A stretch of 64,000 nucleotides of DNA from Algoriella xinjiangensis (GTDB lineage: Bacteria > Bacteroidota > Bacteroidia > Flavobacteriales > Weeksellaceae): the NCBI RefSeq assembly GCF_900115015.1, contig NZ_FOUZ01000006.1:124001-188000 (forward strand). The letters are read 5' to 3'. Below the pieces are notes generated by a model that worked only from the letters and a program-made list of their open reading frames with translations, did no database searches and was not told the DNA's origin. Below are positions 34,752 through 43,945 of this stretch, one piece after another. The translations under genes and the position numbers were made by a program. Every line of letters begins with the position of its first letter. Positions within the stretch are counted from its first letter, which is position 1.

Positions 34752-37685
34752 TTAGAATTCTACATTTAATCCTACTAAAAATGTTGTTACGTTTGGATAA
34801 GCTGAGAAATCCATTCCAGTTGTTCCGTAAGGACTTCCATCGTAACGTTTACCTTTTTCATTATTTAGTGTTAATTCTGGTGTAAATCCTGAATATTTTG
34901 TAACAATGAAAACATTTTGTGCACTTACATATAATCTTAGGTTTTTTACAAAATCTATTTTATCTCGGAAATTGTAACCTAAAGTAATATTGCTTAAACG
35001 GAAATAATCTCCTTTTTCTAAGTAATAAGACGATGCAACTTGATCTCTTTCTGAACCAGGGTTTGTATTAGATGTTCCTGCACCCGTCCAACGATTATTA
35101 AATGTATCAACTGTTATATTTTCTCCACCTAAACGCGTGTTTTTGATTCCGTTGTAAATTTTATTTCCACCAGCGCCATAACCACTAATATTAAGGTCAA
35201 AGTTTTTATAATCTAAATTGATATTAATTCCGTAATTAAACTTTGGAATGTATGATCCCATAAATTTTTTATCGCGATCATCAATTACACCATCTCCATT
35301 TTGATCTTTGTAACGTAAATGTCCTGGACGTGCACTGGAAAGATGCGCATTGTTATCAATATCGGTTTGTGTTTGCCAAACGCCTTCTACTTCATATAAC
35401 CAAAAAGAACCTAATGGTTGACCAGCTTCAAGACGTTTTGCAATTTGTCCGTTACCTAAAGACCCTCCTGTCATACCTGCATAACCTGGTTTAACATAAG
35501 TTACTTCGTTTTCATTGTAATTAAAATTTCCACCAATTGAATAACGTAATCCGCCTGAGGTTTCATTGTTATAGTTTAAAGCAATCTCAAATCCTTTGTT
35601 TACAACTTCTGCTGCATGATCAACAAAATTTTTATCATAAGGAGAAGATAAAATCTGATTAATACTTAAAATTGCATTTTTAGTGGTTTTGTTATAATAA
35701 TCTAAATTACCTGTAACTTTTCCTTTAAACAATTCAAAATCTAAACCCGTACTCCATTCCTCTACTATTTCCCAAGAAACATCATAAGCAGGTGAACCTA
35801 CATAAGCTCCGAAAACAAGATCTTGACCTGGTCCGAAAACATAATTTGCATTATCACTTCCTGTAGCTGTAGTAATTGTAGTATAATTATAAGGTACATC
35901 AGCATTACCTAAACGTCCCCAACCTCCACGAAGTTTTAAGAATGAAATTGTATTACTATCCTTTAAAAATTCTTCGTTTGAGATATTCCAAGCAACAGAA
36001 GCTGATGGAAAAGTTCCCCAATATTGTTGATTGTTCTTAAATTGACTTGAACCATCACGTCTAATAATACCAGAAACATAATATTTGTTTGCATAATTAT
36101 ACTGTAAACGTGCAAAATATGATGCGTAAGCAACAGGTGTATAATTATTTTGATCTATTGATGCTTCATAATCTCCTGAAGCATGGTGAACAGACCAATA
36201 TTGTTCTTTATCAGGCACATCATAAACTGTTGTATTTGAAAATTCTCCAATTCCTGTTTTTTCAGCAGAAACACCTGCAACAACATTAAATGAGTGATCT
36301 CCGAATTTGCGATCAAATGTCACAAAATTTTCCCAAGACCATCTAAATGTTTCAATATTGTTAAGGTTTAACGAATTATTCATATACGTTCCACTTGTAG
36401 GGTTTGCTGCTTTTAAACCTTCAAATTCTGAAGCGGTTCTAATTGGATTACCAGCAATCCATTTTTCTTTTATTGGATTATATTCTCTGTATTTATACCA
36501 ATATTTAGTAGCTCCTGTTCTTGAAGTAATTGTTAATCCTTTTGTTAACTTTAATTCTGCCTCGATATTTCCTTGAATTGTCGTTGTATTGATTTTTTGA
36601 TTGTCATAAAACAACGTCGCCATAGGATTACCGTGCGAATTTAAATTACTTGTAACCTCACCTGCATTTGCTACATAAGTAACTTCGCCCGTTGTTGTAT
36701 TAAAAATTGGTAACCCCCAACGTCCATTCTCATATTTTACAGGAACTAAAGGAGATTGACGATAAGCAACATCAAAAGCACCATAAGGCTTTGGAATTTC
36801 TCTTGAAAAAGTAGCACTTACACTCTGCTTGATTTTAAGTTTACCATCAAACAATTTGTAATCGTTATTACTACGAATAGATGTTCTTTTAAAATTATTT
36901 CCTTCTAAAATTCCTTTTTCTTCAAAGTTATTAACACTAAACATGTAATTAATACTTTCTCCAGCTCCTGATAACGAGACATTATTGCTAATAATTTGCC
37001 CAGTAGTTAACATTTCGTCAAACCAATCAGTATTATATTTTTGATTTGTAGAAATTAGTGATCCGCCAGTTGCCTTACGTTGTTCATTAAAATAAGTAAT
37101 ATATTGATTGGCATCTGCCATTTCAACCATATTCATAGTATTTCTTACACCGAAATAAGTGTCGTAATTTACTTTTAGCTTACCAGTTTTACCACGTTTA
37201 GTTGTAATTACAACAACTCCATTAGCACCACGTACACCGTAAATAGCAGAAGATGCTGCATCTTTTAAAACATCAATTTTATCAATATCACTTGGATTGA
37301 TATTTGCAATATTTGGCACAATTAAACCATCAACTACATATAAAGGAGCTTTACCTCCTAATGCGGTTCCCATTCCTCTTACCAAAACTGTTGGTGTTCC
37401 ACCAGGAGTATCAGTATTTATAATATTAACACCTGCTAATTTACCTTGTAACGACTGCATTGCAGTGGTACTGGCGATTTGCATAATGTCTTTCGAATTT
37501 GCTGATGATACAGCTGATGTCAAATCTGATTTCTTTACAGACCCATAACCTATCACAACTGCTTGATTTAATATGATAGAATCACTTGCAAAAGGATCAG
37601 CTTCAACTTGTATAGAATCATTCGTAACTTGGGCATTTATACTTAAAGACCCGAGAATAAATAATGGAAAAAAATATTTTTTCAT
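34752..37685 (-). CDS. SusC/RagA-type TonB-dependent glycan transporter, no CarboxypepD-like N-domain
   Basis: The product has 977 residues with a signal peptide ending near NAQV. A short segment (IILNQAVVIGYGSVKKSDLT, about 38-57) is followed directly by the plug domain, which has LQGKLAGVNI, PLYVVDGL and the DAASSAIYGVRGANGVVVIT signature, and then by the 22-strand barrel ending NVTTFLVGLNVEF. Most SusC homologues have an N-terminal carboxypeptidase-regulatory-like domain of about 80 residues before the plug; here it is absent. A TonB box may lie in the acidic linker. This is the import pore of the glycan locus. Confidence 0.94.
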   Translation of the reverse strand: MKKYFFPLFILGSLSINAQVTNDSIQVEADPFASDSIILNQAVVIGYGSVKKSDLTSAVSSANSKDIMQIASTTAMQSLQGKLAGVNIINTDTPGGTPTVLVRGMGTALGGKAPLYVVDGLIVPNIANINPSDIDKIDVLKDAASSAIYGVRGANGVVVITTKRGKTGKLKVNYDTYFGVRNTMNMVEMADANQYITYFNEQRKATGGSLISTNQKYNTDWFDEMLTTGQIISNNVSLSGAGESINYMFSVNNFEEKGILEGNNFKRTSIRSNNDYKLFDGKLKIKQSVSATFSREIPKPYGAFDVAYRQSPLVPVKYENGRWGLPIFNTTTGEVTYVANAGEVTSNLNSHGNPMATLFYDNQKINTTTIQGNIEAELKLTKGLTITSRTGATKYWYKYREYNPIKEKWIAGNPIRTASEFEGLKAANPTSGTYMNNSLNLNNIETFRWSWENFVTFDRKFGDHSFNVVAGVSAEKTGIGEFSNTTVYDVPDKEQYWSVHHASGDYEASIDQNNYTPVAYASYFARLQYNYANKYYVSGIIRRDGSSQFKNNQQYWGTFPSASVAWNISNEEFLKDSNTISFLKLRGGWGRLGNADVPYNYTTITTATGSDNANYVFGPGQDLVFGAYVGSPAYDVSWEIVEEWSTGLDFELFKGKVTGNLDYYNKTTKNAILSINQILSSPYDKNFVDHAAEVVNKGFEIALNYNNETSGGLRYSIGGNFNYNENEVTYVKPGYAGMTGGSLGNGQIAKRLEAGQPLGSFWLYEVEGVWQTQTDIDNNAHLSSARPGHLRYKDQNGDGVIDDRDKKFMGSYIPKFNYGININLDYKNFDLNISGYGAGGNKIYNGIKNTRLGGENITVDTFNNRWTGAGTSNTNPGSERDQVASSYYLEKGDYFRLSNITLGYNFRDKIDFVKNLRLYVSAQNVFIVTKYSGFTPELTLNNEKGKRYDGSPYGTTGMDFSAYPNVTTFLVGLNVEF

Positions 37686-37708
37686 TTTATTTCAATAAAT
37701 GGTTATTT

Positions 37709-37741
37709 CAAAAATAGCATCATTTAACACTTGATTAACAA
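37709..37741 (-). promoter_or_regulatory. Promoter of the glycan-utilisation operon (susC)
   Basis: The minus-strand TTG (37739-37741) is followed after 22 bp by TATTTTTG (37709-37716), an exact -33/-7 arrangement, 23 bp before the susC ATG. Confidence 0.55.
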
Positions 37742-37747
37742 GTAAAA

Positions 37748-37766
37748 AAGTGTACAAAATACACTT
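37748..37766. promoter_or_regulatory. Candidate operator for the glycan-locus regulator
   Basis: The dyad AAGTGTA-CAAAA-TACACTT (7-bp arms) sits 6 bp upstream of the -33 TTG of the susC promoter. That is the expected place for an activator, and the likely activator is encoded directly upstream. Confidence 0.45.
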
Positions 37767-37861
37767 CCGGAATATTAAAATTTAAAATATTGATAATTAA
37801 ATAGTTAGTTTTATTAACTTTTTATTTTGATGTAGTCATGATGTGATTAATTTTCTGAATT

Positions 37862-40582
37862 TTAAAAATTAATCATATACTTATTTAAGTTAATTTCTGA
37901 TGAAATATGCATTTTTTTTCTTAACCTATATCGTTGTAGTTCTACCGAGCGATAATTAAGATGCATTAATGGTGCTATTTCTTTAGTCGATAAATTCATG
38001 CGTAAGAAAACACAAAGCTTCAAATCTTTAGCAGATAATTCTGTGTATTCTTCTGATAATCTTTTGATAAAATCTTGGTGAATTTCCTGAATATTCAGTT
38101 CAAAACTCTCCCATTCGTTCTTATTATAACTATATGACGAAAACGTTTTCTCAAATTTTTTCTTCAATTTTTTACTTTCATCATTTGCGTCTAATTGATT
38201 AAATAACTGATTAACTTCTGTAATCAATGTGCGTTGATTAGCCAATATTAATGCCTGCGCAGCCAATTCTGTTGATTTAGATTGTAATGAGTTTTCTAAT
38301 AAATCTTTCTCTTTTCTGTGTGTAAATTCTTTTAACTCTTGCTTATGTTTCAATTCCAAAAGATTCAATTCGTATTCAAATGCTTTTTGTTTAATCTTGA
38401 AACGTTGTTTAATTTTAAATCTATTGTATTGATAAAAAGAAAAAATCGCACCTAAAACAACTAAAGTATATAGGATAATCATTACAGTAGATAAGTACCA
38501 TATTTTCTTAACGCGAAAATCAAAATGATTCAATTTTTTAAAATCTCCATCTTTCAATGTATAAATTTTTAAATCATATTTTCCACTTTCTAATTGCTTA
38601 TAATTGATAATTGGAGAATTTAAGGGTAAAATTTTTGAATCATTTAATTGATAAAACAATTGATAATTAGAAAAATCATCATTTAAGATTGAGACATAAA
38701 AATCAATATAATTGTTAGAATATTCAATTTTTGGATCATTTTCGAGTATATTTTGGTTAATTTTTGCGATTATTTTAACGCGAGGTAAATCTCTTTTTAT
38801 TGAATTTAAATCGTATTTCAAAATACCATTCTCTAAATTTAGATAAAGAAATTGTCCGTTGATTTTTCCGATTAAATTATCGTCAACCAACTTACCATCG
38901 TACAATTTTTTAGGAATTAAATAATGAATTAACGTGTTATTTTCTATTTTAGAATAATATAAAATATTGTCGGCTTCTACCAAAAACATATTATCGCCTA
39001 ATTGTCTTATTCGGCTAATATTTTTTAGTTTAGAGTTTAATTTTAACTCCGTAAACTTATTCGATTTTGTATCAAAATTAACCAACGTTTGATTATCAAT
39101 TAAGATATAAACCATCTCATTTTCACAGATAATTTGAGGATTAACCAAAGATTTATTTGCATATTTTATTTCAATTGCAGTGTTTTTTGTACTATCAAAA
39201 AGAAATAAACCACCATTTTTCCCGATTCCTAAAATATTTTTATTTACTACAATAAAATCTAAAATAGGCATTGATAAATTTGATATTTTCTTCGGATTAT
39301 TCTGCGTTTCATTTGTAAATTGATAAATACCCGTAAACGAAGACTGATAAAAAAAATTCTCTTTTTTGAGCAATTTATATCCTCCGTTTATCGGTGAAAT
39401 TTTCTGTAATAAATTACCATTATACAAATTAGTTCCCCAACTATCCGAAACAAAAACCTGATTATCAATATTCGTAACATTCCAAATCAAGCCTTTTTCT
39501 ATTAAAGTATTGGTTTCATTTTGTGTGATAGAGTAGTTATAAAAACCATGATTTGTCCCAATTAACAAGTTATTTTTATAAAAATCGAATGTAAATACAT
39601 TTCCCAAATGACCGTTGAAATCGTAAAGTAATTGAGTTTTATTTTTCAATTCAATCTTAGAAATTCCTTTATCAGTTCCAATCCAAGCATTTCCTTTTTG
39701 ATCAATTTTTATATTTTGAACCGTATTACTAATTAAACCTAGATTTTGATTGTAATTTTTGTAGGTTTTATGTGTTAAATCGTACACATAAATTCCGTTA
39801 TTAGACGTTCCGATGATTAAATTATCTTCGTATTTAATCATTTTCAAAATCAGATTATTTTTTAGTAAATGATTAAATTTTTCATCAAATGCAGAGATTT
39901 TATTGTCTTTATTTAAAACAAAAATTCCTTCGGTTAAAGTTCCGATTAAAAAATTGCCTTTGTATTTCTCCAAACCATGCACAACAATCGGTTTATCCTT
40001 GTATACATCAAAACTCTTGATAAAATTACCGTTCGAAAATTCGTAAACTCCTTTCGAAATCGTTGTAGCATACAATTTATCGTCAACAACGTAGACATAA
40101 GACGACAAAGACGGCAGTTTATAACGTTTTACTTGATTACCATCAAACTCAAAAAGATAATTAAAAGACTGAAAATAAATACTTTTTTTGTGGTAGAAAA
40201 TCTTCCAAATTTCCTCTTGTTCAGTTCCTTTAAAACTATTATACTGATCTGAAATTGAGGTATATTTTTGCTTACCATTTTCTAGTTTCCAATATCCAAA
40301 ATTATTAAACGAACCTGTATAAATAACGTTATTGATTGAAATAATAGAACGAATAATCGCCAAACTATTGGTCGGAATTTTTTCCCAAAAATTACCGTCA
40401 TATTTTAAAATATTACGATTATTGGCAAAATAAATAATTCCTTTTTCCTTATTTTCTGTAATATCCCAAATCGGCGATTCGCCAAGATATTCGCTTTTTG
40501 AATAATTTGTAATGATTGGCGCAAATGATTGCGAAAAAAGTTGGTTGGAAATTAGTATAAAAAATAATAAATAAAACTTCAT
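37862..40582 (-). CDS. SusR-like one-protein glycan sensor and regulator
   Basis: The product has 906 residues. A signal peptide (about 1-17) precedes a large periplasmic beta-propeller made of Reg_prop-like repeats such as GNAWIGTDKGISKI and NNLIIGTNHGFYNY. A Y_Y_Y domain follows (about 600-690: NNYIDFYVSILNDDF, YQLFYQLND). One transmembrane helix lies at about 693-717, then a Lys/Glu-rich coiled coil (about 720-790) and a C-terminal LuxR-type helix-turn-helix (ELSAKDLKLCVFLRMNLSTK, then EIAPLMHLNYRSVELQRYRLRKK in two pieces). There is no kinase or receiver domain, so oligosaccharide binding outside should directly change DNA binding inside. It lies 176 bp upstream of susC on the same strand and is probably its activator. 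Confidence 0.87.
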   Translation of the reverse strand: MKFYLLFFILISNQLFSQSFAPIITNYSKSEYLGESPIWDITENKEKGIIYFANNRNILKYDGNFWEKIPTNSLAIIRSIISINNVIYTGSFNNFGYWKLENGKQKYTSISDQYNSFKGTEQEEIWKIFYHKKSIYFQSFNYLFEFDGNQVKRYKLPSLSSYVYVVDDKLYATTISKGVYEFSNGNFIKSFDVYKDKPIVVHGLEKYKGNFLIGTLTEGIFVLNKDNKISAFDEKFNHLLKNNLILKMIKYEDNLIIGTSNNGIYVYDLTHKTYKNYNQNLGLISNTVQNIKIDQKGNAWIGTDKGISKIELKNKTQLLYDFNGHLGNVFTFDFYKNNLLIGTNHGFYNYSITQNETNTLIEKGLIWNVTNIDNQVFVSDSWGTNLYNGNLLQKISPINGGYKLLKKENFFYQSSFTGIYQFTNETQNNPKKISNLSMPILDFIVVNKNILGIGKNGGLFLFDSTKNTAIEIKYANKSLVNPQIICENEMVYILIDNQTLVNFDTKSNKFTELKLNSKLKNISRIRQLGDNMFLVEADNILYYSKIENNTLIHYLIPKKLYDGKLVDDNLIGKINGQFLYLNLENGILKYDLNSIKRDLPRVKIIAKINQNILENDPKIEYSNNYIDFYVSILNDDFSNYQLFYQLNDSKILPLNSPIINYKQLESGKYDLKIYTLKDGDFKKLNHFDFRVKKIWYLSTVMIILYTLVVLGAIFSFYQYNRFKIKQRFKIKQKAFEYELNLLELKHKQELKEFTHRKEKDLLENSLQSKSTELAAQALILANQRTLITEVNQLFNQLDANDESKKLKKKFEKTFSSYSYNKNEWESFELNIQEIHQDFIKRLSEEYTELSAKDLKLCVFLRMNLSTKEIAPLMHLNYRSVELQRYRLRKKMHISSEINLNKYMINF

Positions 40583-40593
40583 ATTAATAGATA

Positions 40594-40624
40594 CAAAAAA
40601 AGACTGCTAAAAAACAGTCTTTAA
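40594..40624 (-). terminator. Terminator of lipB
   Basis: The stem AAAGACTG / CAGTCTTT with a T-run on the minus strand lies between the lipB stop and the regulator start. Confidence 0.7.
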
Positions 40625-40650
40625 AATTAATTTATATTTTCGAGATAATA

Positions 40651-41364
40651 TTATTTTATTTCTACATCAAAAACATCCATAAAATGTTTTTTTGCATGTG
40701 CTTTAATTTCGTTCATATCAATCTGAAAACCAAGCTCTCTATCTAAAGAAGTCACCGCTTTGTCTTGAATTCCACAAGGAACAATGTACTCAAAATAACG
40801 TAAATCTGTATTTACATTCAACGCAAAACCGTGCATTGTAATCCAACGAGAAGCTTTAACACCCATTGCGCAAATTTTACGTGCAAATGGTTTTCCGGGA
40901 TCTAACCAAACACCTGTTTCTCCTTTAGAACGTTCTCCTTTTAGACCATATTCTGCAATTGTTTTAATAATTACTTCTTCCAAATTGCGCATATACAAAT
41001 GAATATCTGGCTTAAAAGTATCTAAATCAATAATAGGATAACCAATCAATTGTTGTGGTCCGTGATAGGTAATATCTCCTCCTCTATTCGTCTTAACAAA
41101 TGTGGCATTTATCTCGTTTAATTTATCGCTAGAAGCTAACATATTTTCCAAATGTCCACTTTTACCAAGCGTATAAACGTGCGGATGTTCTACAAATAAA
41201 AGATGATTAGTTGTCGTTTTAAAATCAGATTTTCCTTCCTTTTCTTGTGCGCGGTTATATTGTTTGATGGCGATATTATCTGCTAAAAGAGATTCTTGAT
41301 AATCCCAAATTTCTTGGTAATCTCTATCAATTCCTAAATCTTGAAATTTTACAACTTGTTTCAT
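40651..41364 (-). CDS. lipB: Lipoyl(octanoyl) transferase
   Basis: The 237-residue cytoplasmic enzyme moves octanoyl from octanoyl-ACP to lipoyl domains. Motifs are GGDITYHGPQQLIGYPI, RKICAMGVKASRWITMHGFA with the catalytic Lys163, and PCGIQDKAVTSL with the acyl-accepting Cys197. Length and order match LipB. It is a single gene with its own terminator; lipA is not in the window. Confidence 0.97.
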   Translation of the reverse strand: MKQVVKFQDLGIDRDYQEIWDYQESLLADNIAIKQYNRAQEKEGKSDFKTTTNHLLFVEHPHVYTLGKSGHLENMLASSDKLNEINATFVKTNRGGDITYHGPQQLIGYPIIDLDTFKPDIHLYMRNLEEVIIKTIAEYGLKGERSKGETGVWLDPGKPFARKICAMGVKASRWITMHGFALNVNTDLRYFEYIVPCGIQDKAVTSLDRELGFQIDMNEIKAHAKKHFMDVFDVEIK

Positions 41365-41596
41365 TTTACAATGTGTTTCGAGTTGCGAATTTACAAAGAA
41401 AGCTGCTTATATAAAGATTGGCTGCGGTATATTTTTAATATCATTAACATATATCCTTTTTGATTTTAAACTTTAATAGAAGATTGAAAGACAAAAAATA
41501 GTACAAAAACTCAATTACTATAAAATAAATTGATAAACTGAGATAAAAATCACTAAAAATATTGATTATAACCTTTCAACTACACAACGAAACCTT

Positions 41597-41604
41597 TATC
41601 TTTG
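41597..41604 (+). promoter_or_regulatory. -7 box TATCTTTG for the S46 peptidase gene
   Basis: TATCTTTG matches TAnnTTTG and lies 42 bp before the ATG at 41647. The -33 element is not evident at proper spacing. Confidence 0.35.
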
Positions 41605-41646
41605 GTTTTTTAGAAATCGATAAAAACTAATTAATCAGAATAAAGA

Positions 41647-43800
41647 ATGAAAAAACTAATCGTTAAAGGTTCAATTTTAATGGCTTTGTTTGCAAACTTT
41701 AATGTTTTTGCACAACAAGGTGGTGGAATGTGGATTCCTACAGAATTGAATGAGAAGGAAATGAAGGATATGGGATTAAAAATCTCATCGAGTGATATTT
41801 TTAGTACAGGAGACAAAAGTATCAATAATGCGGTTGCTCACTTTGGTGGTGGTTGTACATCCGAAGTTATTTCTCCAAATGGTTTATTATTAACAAATCA
41901 TCACTGTGGTTATGGCGAAATTCAAGCTCATTCTTCTTTAGAAAATGATTATTTAACAGATGGTTTTTGGGCAAAAGAGTTAAAAGACGAATTGCCTAAT
42001 GAAGGTTTAACTGCAACTTTTATTGTTGATATTAAAGATGTAACATCTGCAATTTTAAAAGGTGTAAAAGACAATATGTCTGAAGAAGACCGTAATAAAA
42101 TCATCAAAAAAAATATTGAAGATTTAAACGGTAAAACAAAAACAGAATCTTATCAAGCTGCATTTATCAAGCCTTTTTACAAAGGAAATAAATATTACCA
42201 ATTTACAACAGAAACGTATAAAGATGTTCGTTTAGTTGGTGCGCCGCCATCTGCAATTGGTAAATATGGTAATGATACGGATAACTGGGTTTGGCCTCGT
42301 CATACCGGAGATTTTTCTATGTTCCGTATTTATGCAGATAAAAACAATAAACCTGCTGATTATTCTGCAGACAATGTTCCATTTAAACCAAAACATTTTT
42401 TACCGATTAATATAACTGGTATTCAACAAGATGATTTTACGTTTGTTTATGGATTTCCAGGAACTACGGACGAATATTTAGCTGCTTCATCAATCGAGCA
42501 AATTAAAGATGTAATTGATCCTGCGCGTATCAATGTTCGTACAATTGCATTATCTCACATTGATAAAAAAATGAGAGAAGACAATGCAACACGTATCGCG
42601 TATGCGTCTAAACAAGCGCGTATTTCTAATTCTCACAAAAAATGGATTGGAGAAGTTTTAGGATTAAATCGTTCTAAAGCTGTAGAAAAACGTCAAGCAT
42701 ACGAGCAAGAATTTATGTCTAGAATTGAAAAAGATTCGAAACTTAAAAAGCAATATGCAACGGTTATTTCTGATTTAAACGAATTAAACAAAGTAAATAA
42801 AGATTACAATTTAGCATACACAATGTATACAGAAACGTTTTATTCTAATTCAGAAACGTTTAGAATGGCATTGACGTTAAATAATATTTTGAATGCTGTT
42901 GGTCAAAAAAATTATGCAGAAGTAAAAGCAAAATCGTTAAACACGGTTGCTTCTATGCACAAGGATTATAATGCGGATTTAGATCAAACTATTTCTTCGG
43001 ATTTAACGGATAATTATTTCAAGGTTGTTCCTCAAAATTTATTACCAAATACAACTGCTGCAACTATCAAAACTGCATTAGGAAATTCTATTGTAAATGG
43101 AACTAAAAAATTAAACGGACAATCTACATTAGGAAACATCAAGGCATTAGCAGAAAATGATGCAGAATTTATTAAAGCATTAAAAGACGATGCTTTAATT
43201 GCTCAAATTCGTTTAATTTTAGATGCAAATCAAACTAAAGTTACGCCTACATATTTAGCTAATCAAGACAAAATGAGTAAGTTGATGCGTACATATATGA
43301 AAGGACAAATGGATGTTTTTGCAGACCGTAAAATCTTTCCAGATGCCAATTCAACTTTACGTGTAACTTATGGTAAAGTAGATGGTTACCAACCTCGTGA
43401 TGCGGTTTATTACGAACCAATTACGCACATGGAAGGAATTGTAGAAAAATACATTCCAGGTGATTATGAGTACGATTTACCTAAACACATGTTACATTTA
43501 TACGAAACAAAAGATTATGGTAAATATGCCGATAAAACGGGGAAATTACCGGTTAACTTTATTGCAACAAACCATACAACTGGAGGAAATTCTGGTTCGC
43601 CTGCTTTAGATGCAAAAGGAAATTTAATTGGATTAAACTTTGACCGCGTTTGGGAAGGAACAATGTCTGATTTAAATTATGATCCAGAAATTTGCCGTAA
43701 CATTATGGTAGATTCTCGTTACATTTTATGGGTGATTGACAAATATGCCAACGCACAACGTTTGATTAACGAAATGACTATTATTGACGAAAGTAAATAA
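41647..43800 (+). CDS. S46-family dipeptidyl-peptidase, DPP11-like
   Basis: The 717-residue periplasmic serine exopeptidase has a signal peptide ending NVFAQ. The catalytic triad is visible: His85 in TNHHCGYGEIQ, Asp222 in RHTGDFSMF and Ser649 in GGNSGSPALD. Arg667 lies 18 residues after the nucleophile in NFDRVWEG. In the family, Arg at the equivalent position (673 in the P. gingivalis enzyme) gives Asp/Glu-specific DPP11, while Gly gives DPP7. The enzyme should release acidic-P1 dipeptides from peptides for nutrition. A helical cap domain (about 280-570) separates the two halves of the protease fold. It is a single gene followed by a strong terminator. Confidence 0.92.
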   Translation: MKKLIVKGSILMALFANFNVFAQQGGGMWIPTELNEKEMKDMGLKISSSDIFSTGDKSINNAVAHFGGGCTSEVISPNGLLLTNHHCGYGEIQAHSSLENDYLTDGFWAKELKDELPNEGLTATFIVDIKDVTSAILKGVKDNMSEEDRNKIIKKNIEDLNGKTKTESYQAAFIKPFYKGNKYYQFTTETYKDVRLVGAPPSAIGKYGNDTDNWVWPRHTGDFSMFRIYADKNNKPADYSADNVPFKPKHFLPINITGIQQDDFTFVYGFPGTTDEYLAASSIEQIKDVIDPARINVRTIALSHIDKKMREDNATRIAYASKQARISNSHKKWIGEVLGLNRSKAVEKRQAYEQEFMSRIEKDSKLKKQYATVISDLNELNKVNKDYNLAYTMYTETFYSNSETFRMALTLNNILNAVGQKNYAEVKAKSLNTVASMHKDYNADLDQTISSDLTDNYFKVVPQNLLPNTTAATIKTALGNSIVNGTKKLNGQSTLGNIKALAENDAEFIKALKDDALIAQIRLILDANQTKVTPTYLANQDKMSKLMRTYMKGQMDVFADRKIFPDANSTLRVTYGKVDGYQPRDAVYYEPITHMEGIVEKYIPGDYEYDLPKHMLHLYETKDYGKYADKTGKLPVNFIATNHTTGGNSGSPALDAKGNLIGLNFDRVWEGTMSDLNYDPEICRNIMVDSRYILWVIDKYANAQRLINEMTIIDESK

Positions 43801-43817
43801 TAACAGATAAACAACTG

Positions 43818-43847
43818 AAAACCACGTTTTAATAACGTGGTTTTTTT
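43818..43847 (+). terminator. Terminator of the S46 peptidase gene
   Basis: The stem AAACCACGTT / AACGTGGTTT with a T-run lies 18 bp after the stop codon. Confidence 0.85.
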
Positions 43848-43945
43848 ATGCGAATTTCTTAAAAAAATCAAAAGAATATTAAATTTTATCAAGTATATTT
43901 ACTACAATCAACTTATAATTTCACCTAAATAAAACACGATAAATT

